NCBI RefSeq assembly: GCF_002234675.1
Contig: NC_019859.2
Location: 36,663,960-36,727,959 of the forward strand
From: Oryzias latipes
Lineage: Eukaryota; Chordata; Actinopteri; Beloniformes; Adrianichthyidae
Direction: 5' to 3'
DNA: 64,000 nucleotides
The notes below the pieces were generated by a model that saw nothing but the letters and a program-made list of their open reading frames with translations, was not told the origin of the DNA and made no database searches. Position 1 is the stretch's first letter. Each line of letters opens with the position of its first letter. Below, piece after piece: positions 53,430 through 64,000 of the stretch. Made by a program: the position numbers and the translations under genes.

Positions 53430-54958
53430 TCAACTCTTCCTGCCGCATTCTCAACTCTTCCTGCTGCATTCTCAACTCTTCCTGCCGCATTCTCAACTCT
53501 TCCTGCCGCATTCTCAGCTCTTCCTGCCGCATTCTCAGCTCTTCCTGCCGCATTCTCAGCTCTTCCTGCCGCATTCTCAGCTCTTCCTGCCGCATTCTCA
53601 GCTCTTCCCGCCGCATTCTCAGCTCTTCCCGCCGCATTTTCAGCTCTTCCTGCCGCATTCTCAGCTCTTCCTGCCGCATTCTCAGCTCTTCCTGCCGCAT
53701 TCTCAGCTCTTCCTGCCGCATTCTCAGCTCTTCCTGCCGCATTCTCAGCTCTTCCTGCTGCATTCTCAGCTCTTCCTGTCGCATTCTCAGCTCTTCCTGC
53801 TGCATTCTCAGCTCTTCCCGCCGCATTCTCAGCTCTTCCTGCTGCATTCTCAGCTCTTCCTGCCGCATTCTCAGCTCTTCCTGCCGCATTCTCAACTCTT
53901 CCTGCCGCATTCTCAGCTCTTCCTGCCGCATTCTCAGCTCTTCCTGTTGCATTCTCAGCTCTTCCTGCCGCATTCTCAACTCTTCCTGCCGCATTCTCAG
54001 CTCTTCCTGCCGCATTCTCAGCTCTTCCTGTTGCATTCTCAGCTCTTCCCGCCGCATTCTCAGCTCTTCCCGCCACATTCTCAGCTCTTCCTGCCGCATT
54101 CTCAGCTCTTCCTGCTGCATTCTCAACTCTTCCTGCCGCATTCTCAACTCTTCATGCCGCATTCTCAGCTCTTCCCGCCGCATTCTCAGCTCTTCCTGCT
54201 GCATTCTCAGCTCTTCCTGCCGCATTCTCAACTCTTCCTGCCGCATTCTCAGCTCTTCCTGCCGCATTCTCAGCTCTTCCTGTTGCATTCTCAGCTCTTC
54301 CCGCCGCATTCTCAGCTCTTCCTGCTGCATTCTCAGCTCTTCCTGCCGCATTCTCAACTCTTCCTGCCGCATTCTCAGCTCTTCCTGCCGCATTCTCAGC
54401 TCTTCCTGTTGCATTCTCAGCTCTTCCTGCCGCATTCTCAACTCTTCCTGCCGCATTCTCAGCTCTTCCTGCCGCATTCTCAGCTCTTCCTGTTGCATTC
54501 TCAGCTCTTCCCGCCGCATTCTCAGCTCTTCCCGCCGCATTCTCAGCTCTTCCTGCCGCATTCTCAGCTCTTCCTGCCGCATTCTCAGCTCTTCCTGCCG
54601 CATTCTCAACTCTTCCTGCCGCATTCTCAGCTCTTCCTGCCGCATTCTCAGCTCTTCCTGTTGCATTCTCAGCTCTTCCCGCCGCATTCTCAGCTCTTCC
54701 CGCCACATTCTCAGCTCTTCCTGCCGCATTCTCAGCTCTTCCCGCCACATTCTCAGCTCTTCCCGCCGCATTCTCAACTCTTCCTGCCGCATTCTCAGCT
54801 CTTCCCGCCGCATTCTCAACTCTTCCTGCCGCATTCTCAGCTCTTCCCGCCGCATTCTCAGCTCTTCCCGCCACATTCTCAACTCTTCCTGCCGCATTCT
54901 CAGCTCTTCCCGCCGCATTCTCAGCTCTTCCTGCTGCATTCTCAGCTCTTCCTGCCGC
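53430..54958. repeat. 21-bp minisatellite, ~73 copies
   Basis: Head-to-tail array of a 21-bp unit, core CTCAGCTCTTCCTGCCGCAT. Variation is confined mainly to CAGCTC/CAACTC and CCTGCCGC/CCTGCTGC/CCCGCCGC/CCTGTTGC. Because 21 is divisible by three, frames remain open for hundreds of codons on both strands, including an antisense EELRMRQ heptad that mimics a coiled coil. No splice sites, start context or unique flanking coding sequence supports a gene. Confidence 0.96.
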
Positions 54959-54979
54959 AAATCTAGATTTGATCAAATC

Positions 54980-56195
54980 AACTCAGGGAGGCGGACAGAT
55001 TTAGCGTTCTAAAGCCTTTTTAAAACAGGAAGTCTGAAACAAAAGCCACAAAAATGGGATAGAAAGGAAATGAAAGAGACATTAAGGCAGTGGGGGTCTT
55101 GTTTTCTATGGGGGGACGTTTCTGCCACGTTCCACACAAAACTTTCTAAGTTGCAAATGAAAATATAAAATATTTGCTTTCAAATACTTTTTAGTAAACG
55201 GCGTATTATAGCTTTTCTACCATTTAGATTTTATTTTTGCTTTTTCAATTTTTTCTCTCAAAATGTTTAATTTTTCTTTCAAAAACAAGACCATTTATGT
55301 CAGAGATTGGATCCAATCAGATCGTTCGGAATGAACCAATAGTTTAGGAATCGGATGTTGTTAAAATAAAAGCGTTACGCGATCCTTCATCAGAGGAGTC
55401 ATGTGACTCTGAGACGGACCAGCATCTCCAGAGTCTGCCAGACAGAATTCCGACCTTCATCATCAGAAAAACCTGTCTGAGGAAGTTCTGATGAGAACCA
55501 GAACCAGAACCTCCTGCTGCAGCTCCACAGGCGCCTGTCAGAGCTCATCATTTGGGTCCTCAGGGAGGAAGGAGAGGACACTTGATAGGAGACGTCCTGG
55601 TTCTCCTGAGGTCATCCTAAAATCATTAGAGAGCTGAGATATTTGGACTTTCACAGATTGTCACCCGTTGCTTCTTCACAAGTCCTCCTGTTGCCACCTC
55701 CATCATCCAATCATCACTCGGCTTTTCGGCTGCAGCTGGCCGCTCTGAATTTGACAAATTATCTTTCACTGTGTTCTCAGTTCACACCAGCCGGCTAATC
55801 TTAGTTTGGGAGGCATTCTGGTCAACGTAGTCCCTCGTTGCTACGGTCAGTCCCAGCCCCAGTCCCCTGACCGACACTCACGCCTCTCAGGCTGATGAGT
55901 TCAGGTCTTGGTTTTCTCCGTTGTACGGACGACAAACTCGCCGGATGTTCTGGAAAAGAGAAACGGCCCCAAAATCCAGTCTAGAGTGGCAAACGGACAC
56001 AGCAGAGAACAGACGTGTTCTGCTGCTGAGCTTCTCATGACATCAACAGACTGTCTGCTCTGACAGAAGCTGCAGCAGAAACGGTCAGCGGCGTCATCCA
56101 GACCTGCACCGTTATAGAAAACACTTCATGCAACAGTGGGATCTGCTTTCCTGCAGCTAAAAATAACGCTGGGCATTGTTCTGTGGAGGGGTCAT
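54980..56195. other. Intergenic DNA between two minisatellites
   Basis: Unique-looking sequence, AT-rich at 55,130-55,300. Nothing gene-like was seen. Confidence 0.4.
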
Positions 56196-56201
56196 GAGTG
56201 G

Positions 56202-57438
56202 GTACTGTGGGGGTCTCCATGCACACTATGTACTGTGGGGGTCTCCATGCACACCATGTACTGTGGGGGTCTCCATGCACACTATGTACTGTGGGGGTCT
56301 TCATGCACACATGTACTGTGGGGGTCTCCATGCACACTATGTACTGTGGGGGTCTTCATGCACACATGTACTGTGGGGGTCTCCATGCACACTATGTACT
56401 GTGGGGGTCTCCATGCACACATGTACTGTGGGGGTCTCCATGCACACATGTACTGTGGGGGTCTCCATGCACACATGTACTGTGGGGGTCTTCATGCACA
56501 CATGTACTGTGGGGGTCTCCATGCACACTATGTACTGTGGGGGTCTCATGCACACTATGTACTGTGGGGGTCTCCATGCACACATGTACTGTGGGGGTCT
56601 CATGCACACTATGTACTGTGGGGGTCTCCATGCACACATGTACTGTGGGGGTCTCCATGCACACATGTACTGTGGGGGTCTCATGCACACTATGTACTGT
56701 GCGGGTCTTCATGCACACATGTACTGTGGGGGTCTCATGCACACTATGTACTGTGGGGGTCTCCATGCACACATGTACTGTGGGGGTCTCCATGCACACA
56801 TGTACTGTGGGGGTCTCATGCACACTATGTACTGTGGGGGTCTTCATGCACACATGTACTGTGGGGGTCTTCATGCACACCATGTACTGTGGGGGTCTCC
56901 ATGCACACCATGTACTGTGGGGGTCTTCATGCACACTATGTACTGTGGGGGTCTTCATGCACACATGTACTGTGGGGGTCTCCATGCACACCATGTACTG
57001 TGGGGGTCTCCATGCACACCATGTACTGTGGGGGTCTCCATGCACACATGTACTGTGGGGGTCTCCATGCACACCATGTACTGTGGGGGTCTCCATGCAC
57101 ACCATGTACTGTGGGGGTCTCCATGCACACCATGTACTGTGGGGGTCTCCATGCACACCATGTACTGTGGGGGTCTCCATGCACACCATGTACTGTGGGG
57201 GTCTCCATGCACACCATGTACTGTGGGGGTCTCCATGCACTCCATGTACTGTGGGGGTCTCCATGCACACCATGTACTGTGGGGGTCTCCATGCACACCA
57301 TGTACTGTGGGGGTCTCCATGCACACCATGTACTGTGGGGGTCTCCATGCACACCATGTACTGTGGGGGTCTCCATGCACACCATGTACTGTGGGGGTCT
57401 CCATGCACACCATGTACTGTGGGGGTCTCCATGCACAT
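56202..57438. repeat. 25-28-bp minisatellite, ~45 copies
   Basis: Units of 28 bp (TACTGTGGGGGTCTCCATGC plus ACACCATG), 26 bp (ACACATG end) and 25 bp (GTCTCATGC form). The left half (to about 56,990) mixes unit lengths. The right half (from about 57,060) is almost pure 28-bp units. Most units contain a G5 run. Long open frames on both strands come from the stop-free units and are not genes. Confidence 0.96.
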
Positions 57439-57444
57439 AGCGGG

Positions 57445-58480
57445 ACGTTCTCTGGGTCCGTTTGCTGCTCAGCAGTTGATGCTTCAGTCTGAGGGGGGCA
57501 GAAAAAGATTTCAACGTTCAAATGAACAAAATACGCCTTTGTTTGGTTTTTCTGACTTCTGTCTGTGATTTTTCCGTTCATCTTTGTTCTCTACTCCTCT
57601 TCCTCTTTAACAGAAGCAAAAATGGCCGACTTTACCCAGAATGCTTTGTTCTCTCTGCTTTTACTGAACTGTTAAATCTCTGACAGATTCTTCTTTAACT
57701 GCTCTTCCTTCAGGTTCTTCTTCTTCCTCATGGGCTTTTTCTTCATCGCTGCTGGTTTCTCCTCATCCTCGCAGGTTTCGCTGCTTCAGCTCAGAATCTC
57801 TCAGTCCATCCGGATCCACTTGGTTCTGTTTTCCTCTCATGAAGGTCTTTTCTATCCGTGTTTGTGGATCTTCTGCTCGTCTCTGTGAGAACCGGCTCAG
57901 AAATCTGGATGTTTCCGTCCTTTGATGCTCCAGCTCAGGCGTGTCAGAATGTGAGGAATGTGACGTGGCGTTCCAGGCCGGAAACCGGAGCGCCGCAGTG
58001 ATTCAGCAGCTAAATTGATCCTGACATCCACGCAGTGACTGATGGCATTCCCTCCAGAGTCCGTGTGTGCGGCTGCAGGGGTGATAATCAGCGGTGGCTG
58101 CGGGGGGGCTCTGTCCCATTTGCTCCTCCTCACCCCCCCCCCCCCCCTTTCTGCGCACACCTCCTCTGTTTTTCCCTCTCAAACTTGACCCGGGCTTCAG
58201 TTTAGCTTCGGAGAAGCCCCCCTCTGGTTTAGCGAAGCCTGGGGAGGACGGGGAGCAGAGGAGGCGTTTGTGGAGCAGCTCGCCGGGACAGGAGGCCCAC
58301 GGGGCGGTGCTGCTGCCGCCGCCGCTGCAGCTGTCAATCAGGGGGGTCCGGGTGGAGGGGGCTCTGCTGTTCCTCTTATCATCTGTCTGCTCCCTCAGAG
58401 GACAGGAAACAGAGCCTCGTCGGGCTGTCCGGTCTCTGGACGGTGCCGGCTGTTTTTGAGGTGGAGCAGTGACGGCTGCA
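57445..58480. other. Intergenic DNA, no gene recognised
   Basis: GC-rich in its second half with a C-run near 58,133-58,147. A 321-codon antisense frame (58,003-58,968) overlaps the 16-bp array and is compositionally driven. No protein family recognised. Confidence 0.35.
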
Positions 58481-58483
58481 GGT

Positions 58484-58657
58484 GGTGCTGGGGAGCCCGG
58501 GAGCCCGCCTGCTGGGGAGCCCGTCTGCTGGGGAGCCCGTCTGCTGGGGAGCCCGTCTGGTAGGGAGCCCGCCTGCTGGGGAGCCCGTCTGCTGGGGAGC
58601 CCGTCTGCTGGGGAGCCCGTCTGCTGGGGAGCCTGTCTGGTAGGGAACCCGTCTGCC
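58484..58657. repeat. 16-bp tandem repeat, ~10 copies
   Basis: Unit GGGGAGCCCGTCTGCT with occasional TGGTAGGGA variants. Short, GC-rich minisatellite with no gene. Confidence 0.93.
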
Positions 58658-58659
58658 GA

Positions 58660-60420
58660 GCCCAAGCAGTCCAGAGAGGCCAGAGGAAAATGCTGGGAAA
58701 AGGTCAAAGTGGAGGATACCCCCCTGAGATGAGTGAGACCCTTCAGAGGTAAGAGGACATGACAGAGACACAACTGAAGCGCAGCCGCAAACCGCAGCCG
58801 CAGCCGCAAACCGTGACAGGAGATCAGACCTGTGATCTCCTGCTTTAATTTAAAAAGAAAACCACGCAGAGAAAATGCAGATTTATGTGTAAAAATGGGA
58901 AAGTAAAAAGAAAAGTCCAACTGTCCGGCTGCTTCAAATATTGATGGAAGGAAAGAAGAAACTGTCATTTTTAAAGAATAAAGACAAACTTAGTCTAAAT
59001 GTGGACATAATTCAAAATTCTAAAATGATTTTTAAACATTTGTGTTGTTTAATTTGATTTAAAAGATATTGAATCCATTCTATGTAAATGCTGGAATTCT
59101 AGCTGCAGGTTTGATTTCCTTTTTAGGTCATGTTAGGTCATTTACACTGTAAAAAAGTCAAATACATTTCTTTTATTTCCGCTGATTTATTTATTTAGTA
59201 CATGAATAGTTTCATGCCATGAAATAAGAGAATAAAGCAGAACATTTACATTGAAAAGAACAGCAAATCGAGCGGCGAGGTGGAAGAAACTAGAATTAAC
59301 TAGAATGTCTGATTTTCTGTTTTCTCAGACAAATATTCTTATCAAGACAGTTTTTAACAGCAAAGGAATCTCAAAATAAAAATGTCTCAGTAAAGTGAAT
59401 TTTCTTCATAAAATAAAAACAATTTTTGCAGATTTTCTGCTAATTTGGAGAAAACATTCTAATGCAGGAAGCCGTTTGGACGTTTTTCTTCAGTTTTTGC
59501 AGATCTGATTCTCATTTGAACAAAACCTGGAAATCTTCTGTTTTCCACAGAATTCAAAGGTAAAACATCATGACCGGGATCTGAAGGCTTCTTTCTTTGA
59601 CTGATATTTCTTTACGTGCACGTGACCCGGTGCTGTGGGTCACACGCCTGAAACTAGAATTTTAGTAGAAAAAGTTCTGCTGAAGAAGTTTGGGAGTTTT
59701 GTGGGTGTGTCTGGGTCGGGTTCGGCGCCGTCATCAGACTTGGTTCTGATGCCTTTTTTAGATCATGCAGAAGGTTGGACTGTTAGCCTCTAGAACGTCT
59801 CATTCATGAATGCTTTGGCTGGAAAGCGGCGTTCTAAGAACATTTTTTAACAGATATCAGCAGCCTAACGTTGTAAGTCTCAGTGTTCTGCTGCAGAAAA
59901 GAGTGAAACCGTGAAAAACCTGGAGGGAAAACACTGCAGACGGACGGAATGATGTGAAGCAGAACAGGAAACTGAAACTAGAACGTTAGTTCCAGAGGAA
60001 ATCTGGCTCCGGGCGACGGCCAAGCGGCAGCTTGTGTCAGGCTTGGATGGATGCAGCTTTCTGTGCTCATCTCTGTTGTGCCGCTGCAGGTTTTGCTTCT
60101 TCCTCTGATTCTTGTTGGGCTTTCCTGCTGGCTATTCTACTCCAACCAGCCGACTTACAGCTTCAACCATCAAAGCTCGTTTCATTCAGTGTCTGCTTCA
60201 TGTAACACAAACACACAACGTGTCCCGGGTCAGTTATCTCTGGGGGGCAAAGGGCCACGGCTCATGAAAGGGACTTTAATTCTTTAAAACCTTTATGATA
60301 CACAAAGGAACTGTTAGACCCCCACGGATGAGTTAAACGAGAATTACATGACTGATTTATAAAACTGCAGCTCTAAAAAACCAAGTGTTTATCAAATACT
60401 AGAATAAGAATCTTTTTTAT
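58660..60420. other. Intergenic DNA, no gene recognised
   Basis: AT-rich sequence with only short open frames. The 78-codon frame at 60,051-60,287 has a hydrophobic start (about 25 residues) but no similarity and no good start context or splice support. Confidence 0.35.
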
Positions 60421-60424
60421 TTAT

Positions 60425-60740
60425 TTATCTTTTTTTAAATCCCAGCCTATGAAGCCAAAAAGGCCTGTGTCATAGAAAATCAACTTTCTTGAGCTTTTAT
60501 GGGTTTTATACTCTTCATTCCTCACAAAAACATCCCCAAAGTGATATTTTGATCCATTCATGCATTTCTGAGTATTCCTCTGAAGACCTGTCATCTGAGC
60601 TCCAGCCCCTCCCAACCCACGAAAACTAGTGGGTCCTCACATTGTGACATCACAAAGTGAGGACCCGCCCCTTCCAGGAAGAGTCTGTGCTGAAAGGCGG
60701 AGCTTCAGAGGTCAAGTCGTCTCACTTCCAGGTAGGAAGA
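60425..60740 (+). repeat. Interspersed repeat family 1, uninterrupted copy
   Basis: Matches 20,703-21,395 without the nested SINE. Shared words include AAACTAGTGGGT, ATTGTGACATCACAAAGTGA and CCTTCCAGGAAGAGTCTG. This copy defines the pre-insertion state of the intron 10 copy. Confidence 0.75.
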
Positions 60741-60744
60741 TGAG

Positions 60745-61895
60745 CTGTGAAAACATCTCATATTTCATTAAAACGTAGTGTTCCAAAGGGCATATTGATT
60801 ACACATATGGAAATAGTTTCCTCTGAAAGGGTTAAGAAAAGCAGGATATGGACCCTCAATATGAACGTGTGTGAGGGGAGGGGCTTGTCAGACTGTGGTG
60901 ACCTTTGCATGGCGGTCCTGAAGCCGATCCTCGGCTTCTGAATGGAGCAAACGGTTTCCGTAGCAGAAGCTTCTGAGGGGCAAATGGGGCAAAAACATGA
61001 TCATAAAAGCTGGACGATCCGTTGGTTTGAATCCACAAAATCTCATTTTTAAATATGGCTGGATGGCTACATAAACTAAAGGTGAAGCCTGGCTTTTCCT
61101 TCAGAAATAAATCCTGCTTTTCACTCAGAGCTCATTAAGGTCTGGCAGCAGCAGCTTTTTAAAGCTCTGATAGATTATGGAGATGTTCTGGACATGAACG
61201 CCTCGTCCACTTGTCTTCAGAGCCGAGTGGATCTCTGAAGTCCTGGAGGACTCTGGTCCATGAGGCGCTGCTTGCTTTGGTCGCCTCGTATCTCTGTTCT
61301 CCACTATAAAGAACCACCAGAGACTCTCTTACGCTTTCATGATGTTTTTCATCTTCCTCATGTTTGGACTGAATTGGGGAGACCAGCCTTCCATTTCTCT
61401 GCTGCCTCTGCCAGAACTCTCTCCAAACCTCGCTGAAATTGTCCGGACTTGTTTCATTTTGAGCTTTTGGTTCCTCTCTGTGTTCCAGAGGAAGAGAGTC
61501 CGTCCGTTGGCGTCTCTGTTTTTCATCTGGTCCTGTCAGCGAGTGCAGCCTGCATCTCTTGAACGTTCTCGTACTGTTTTGCACTTTTGCCGAACTGTTT
61601 TCCCTCCACTTCAACTTTTAATCTTGTATTGTAAGAATTCCAACCTTATTGGGTTATTTTATTTTTATTTGGTTCAGGAGCTTTTCCTTCTTTACTGAGA
61701 TGAGTTTTAACCAGGGACAAGCGCTGGGGGGAGGCAGGTGAATCAGTGCCTCACCTGTCATTAGCCTCCCCTGCCACCACGAATTGTATTTTACGTCTCT
61801 CCTGTGGGTCCCAGCAGACCTGGCAACCCGGCAGCAATCCCATGTGAAGTGAGCTGATTGTCCCTGTCGCTGCCCGATCTGTAACACTTTTAGTT
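60745..61895. other. Intergenic DNA, no gene recognised
   Basis: Overlapping frames of 119 codons (+, 61,339-61,698) and 151 codons (-, 61,159-61,614) occur on opposite strands of the same segment. Neither shows a recognisable domain. Confidence 0.35.
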
Positions 61896-61904
61896 TACGC
61901 AGCG

Positions 61905-62135
61905 TATGCTAACAATGTGACGTCCCTGGTTGGAGGATGGACATTTATAAAGAATGAAGCTCTATGCTGCATTTCTGAGTTTTCTTTATCCAAATCGCTG
62001 TGAAGCAGGAGCAGATGATAAAAAGGCAGTTTGGAAAAGATTATGTTTGTGACGTAGAAGATCCTGTGGGCGGGGCCACAGTCTCCCTGCTCCGCCCCGT
62101 TCTGATGTATCCACCTGCAGACAAACAGATCCAAG
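61905..62135 (-). repeat. Interspersed repeat family 2, second copy
   Basis: The reverse complement matches 18,925-19,215 in smc3 intron 5, including GTGGCCCCGCCCA, CTACGTCACAAA and ACTCAGAAATGCAG. Dispersed repeat of unknown family. Confidence 0.7.
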
Positions 62136-62394
62136 AACGTCTTTGTTTTCCTGGAATCTGGATCTACGATGATGCTGCCATGTTTGCTGCTCAGCTAATG
62201 TTAGGCTGGGGGTGTGAGGGGCTGTAAACTAGGAAGGCTTTGGAATAGATCAGAAGATGATCAGACTTTAAGCCCCCCCCCCAAGAAATAAAGGAAAGAA
62301 AAGGCATCTAGAGCTCCTCTGCAACACATCCTAAACATCAAATGATATTTTCTTGTACAAAAGCTTCTATGTTGTAGAAGAAGTCATTAACTGT

Positions 62395-62745
62395 GTCTGA
62401 ATCCCCCCCACCCCTAAAAAACTAGATAGTGGACTATGTAGTGCCCTGGATTTAAAAGCATTTTGGACACCACCCTCACTACCTATTTTAACGGCAGATC
62501 GATTTCACGAAGTTAAAATCTAATTATTATGAGCGTTTTGAAACGATTGTTTATGAGTTCACTGTCTGCTGAAGAAATGTATGTAAATGCATTTTTAGGG
62601 CTTAAATGTTTCCGATGCAATGCATTGTGGTCCATATTCGCCGGTCTAGGGAGCATCGATGCACACTGGTTTTTCACAGGGACTTCTGGGAAATTTCTAG
62701 GGCTCTGGATTTTGGAATTGTAGATTCAGACAGAATAGAATGGGG
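62395..62745. repeat. Possible fish MITE-like repeat
   Basis: Words such as ACTAGATAGTGGACTATGTAG, GCATTTTGGACACCA and CTAGGGAGCATCGATGCAC resemble a common class of non-autonomous DNA transposons in fish. No second copy exists in the window and no termini were defined. Confidence 0.35.
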
Positions 62746-63365
62746 AACGCGCTATAACATGCACTATGCGGGGGTTGGGGAGGGAATTCAGACACAGTCA
62801 CTGTGGTTTCATGGGATGTCATCTCTAATCTTCATGTTTCTCCTTGAACTGGGGCTTCAGTTACTTTCTCAGCACCAGCTGCCAACCAAATTTAAATGAC
62901 ACCCCAGCTGCCACCAAACAGCCAAATATTAGGGCGGGAAAGCGTGGAGCCCCCCCCCCCCACCTGTCCTCAGAGCGACCACGTGCAATCTGAGAGGCAG
63001 GACGGCGCTTATCACTCACCTGATTAATCATAATCACTAGATAAACTCTGTCTGCTAAACATCCCGTTGACACAGAGGCAACGTCTCGCCGTTTTTGGAA
63101 CCTATTTTTATCCCGTGACATGTTTACGTGTTCATGGAGTCACCAGGCAACAGCGTCAGCTGCTCTTTGGGCTTTGACTGTATCAGATGGTTAATCTAAT
63201 GTCAAGCCCACTAAACTTTGTAGGGTGTTAAGATGGTTTAAAGTGTGTTAGTGAAGGCGCTCTGCTGGGACACGGTGATAAATGTCTGCCGGAGTCGCCG
63301 GGAAATTCCTGCTTTGACCCTTTTTTCCTGGTGGCTAAAGAGGTTTTGACGGTCCCGGTTTAAGA
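62746..63365. other. Intergenic DNA, no gene recognised
   Basis: No gene seen. Contains a C-run near 62,951-62,960. The part after 63,100 lacks recognisable repeats and precedes the possible first exon at 63,373. Confidence 0.35.
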
Positions 63366-63372
63366 GGATTTC

Positions 63373-63531
63373 ATGGCCGACGTGAAGGAGGACGTCGGGT
63401 TGTCCAGCGGAGACAAACGTGTGCGGGAACGACCAGTCTCAGTGAGGCGGCGTTCCTTCAGCAGCGACCGTCCGTTCAGCGGGACGCTGCTTCAGGGGAA
63501 GAGCAGCTACCTGCAGGAGGAACCGACTGTG
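63373..63531 (+). CDS. Possible first exon of an unidentified gene
   Basis: An open frame starts MADVKEDVGLSSGDKRVRER and continues with a basic Ser/Arg-rich stretch (VSVRRRSFSSDR) to EEPTV at 63,531. There a GTACAT could act as donor. The start context TTTCATGG is fair. I do not recognise the protein, and it does not resemble the known RBM20 N terminus, although rbm20 is the expected next gene. No following exon is visible before the window ends. It may be chance. Confidence 0.25.
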
Positions 63532-63539
63532 GTACATGC

Positions 63540-64000
63540 CCCCCCCCCCCCCCCCCTCCTGGGAGCGTGTGGGTAGGTGAGGGGGGGCTGTTGCAGTCAG
63601 AATTAATATATAACTTAACAACTCAGCGATAGTACCGTCAGGGGTATTGGATAGCAATGTGCGCTATCTGCTGCTGCTGTGCGCCCGGCGGCTGCCAGCA
63701 GAGCCAGCAGGTGAGCGGGACAGCTGCTGGGCGCGCTCAGTGGCGGTCACCTTGTGGGCCTGAACCAGCAGAAGGGGGGGTCCGCTGTCACGAGTGTGTC
63801 AGGACAGACAGATGATTGTTGCAGGTTTACTTTTTGTTAGGTGTGGCAGTGTTTGAAAAGTTACCAAGAACTTTTTTTAATTTAACATCTTATTAAAACT
63901 GTGATACTTTTCCAAAATGTTAATCCAGAAATGTGGCCGGGATTAGAACCAGACTACGTAACAACCTCATTTGTTGACGGGTTGGGGTTAGATTCTTTTC
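63540..64000. other. C-run and intergenic or intronic tail
   Basis: A near-unbroken C-run occupies 63,540-63,556. The rest to the window end shows no exon, repeat family or other feature I can support. Confidence 0.4.

Noticed and set aside
53300-54976. Long frames of 258-536 codons including a coiled-coil-like EELRMRQ protein
   Set aside because: Artefact of the 21-bp minisatellite; the same DNA is open in three frames, and no conserved gene is expected here.
56136-57581. Frames of 348-456 codons with Cys/His-rich repeats resembling metal-binding modules
   Set aside because: Produced by the 28-bp array; regular Cys and His spacing follows the DNA period, and three + frames are all open.
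58003-58968. 321-codon antisense frame
   Set aside because: Overlaps the 16-bp GC-rich tandem repeat and is Pro/Ser/Arg-biased; no domain, no splice context.
61159-61698. Opposing frames of 151 and 119 codons
   Set aside because: Overlapping on opposite strands in repeat-rich DNA, with no recognisable domain or start context.

Overview
This window comes from a vertebrate nuclear genome, almost certainly a ray-finned (teleost) fish. Two multi-exon genes with GT-AG introns can be spliced by eye. Between and inside them lie interspersed repeats of fish type: tRNA-derived SINEs, a Tc1/mariner fossil, a DIRS-like fragment, a LINE fragment and TTAA-type MITEs. I cannot name the species.

Layout. 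Positions 1-10.4 kb are upstream intergenic DNA with two copies of a ~203-bp MITE, one degenerate Tc1/mariner element flanked by TA, and no convincing gene. Positions 10.4-16.6 kb hold dusp5 on the + strand. It has four coding exons for a 376-residue nuclear ERK phosphatase, and the promoter carries a perfect CArG box and a perfect CRE. Positions 17.1-49.0 kb hold smc3 on the + strand. It has 29 coding exons for a 1216-residue cohesin ATPase, complete from start codon to poly(A) signal and in frame at every junction. The gene order dusp5-smc3 matches human 10q25, where RBM20 comes next. I see no recognisable rbm20 exon here. From 49 to 64 kb I find minisatellites, a decayed LINE and other repeats, plus one weak first-exon candidate at 63.37 kb.

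The most notable features are in smc3. Intron 19 is a textbook AT-AC minor (U12-type) intron. Intron 26 is almost entirely a ~5.2-kb, ~167-copy 31-bp minisatellite. Its unit contains a CTAAC branch-point-like motif, and the array runs up to the exon 27 acceptor, so the last unit probably supplies the branch site. That array also has a higher-order organisation, with blocks of about 1331 and 1207 bp repeated. Intron 21 holds a second array (33-bp unit, ~74 copies). Two further arrays lie downstream (21-bp at 53.4-55.0 kb; 27-28-bp at 56.2-57.4 kb), with a short 16-bp array at 58.5 kb. The very long open frames in these arrays follow from stop-free units, in several cases with lengths divisible by three, and are not genes.

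Functionally the two genes are unrelated neighbours. Dusp5 is an inducible feedback phosphatase of ERK signalling. Smc3 is a constitutive subunit of the cohesin ring. No wholly new gene system could be supported. The strongest candidate novelty is the branch-point-bearing minisatellite in smc3 intron 26.
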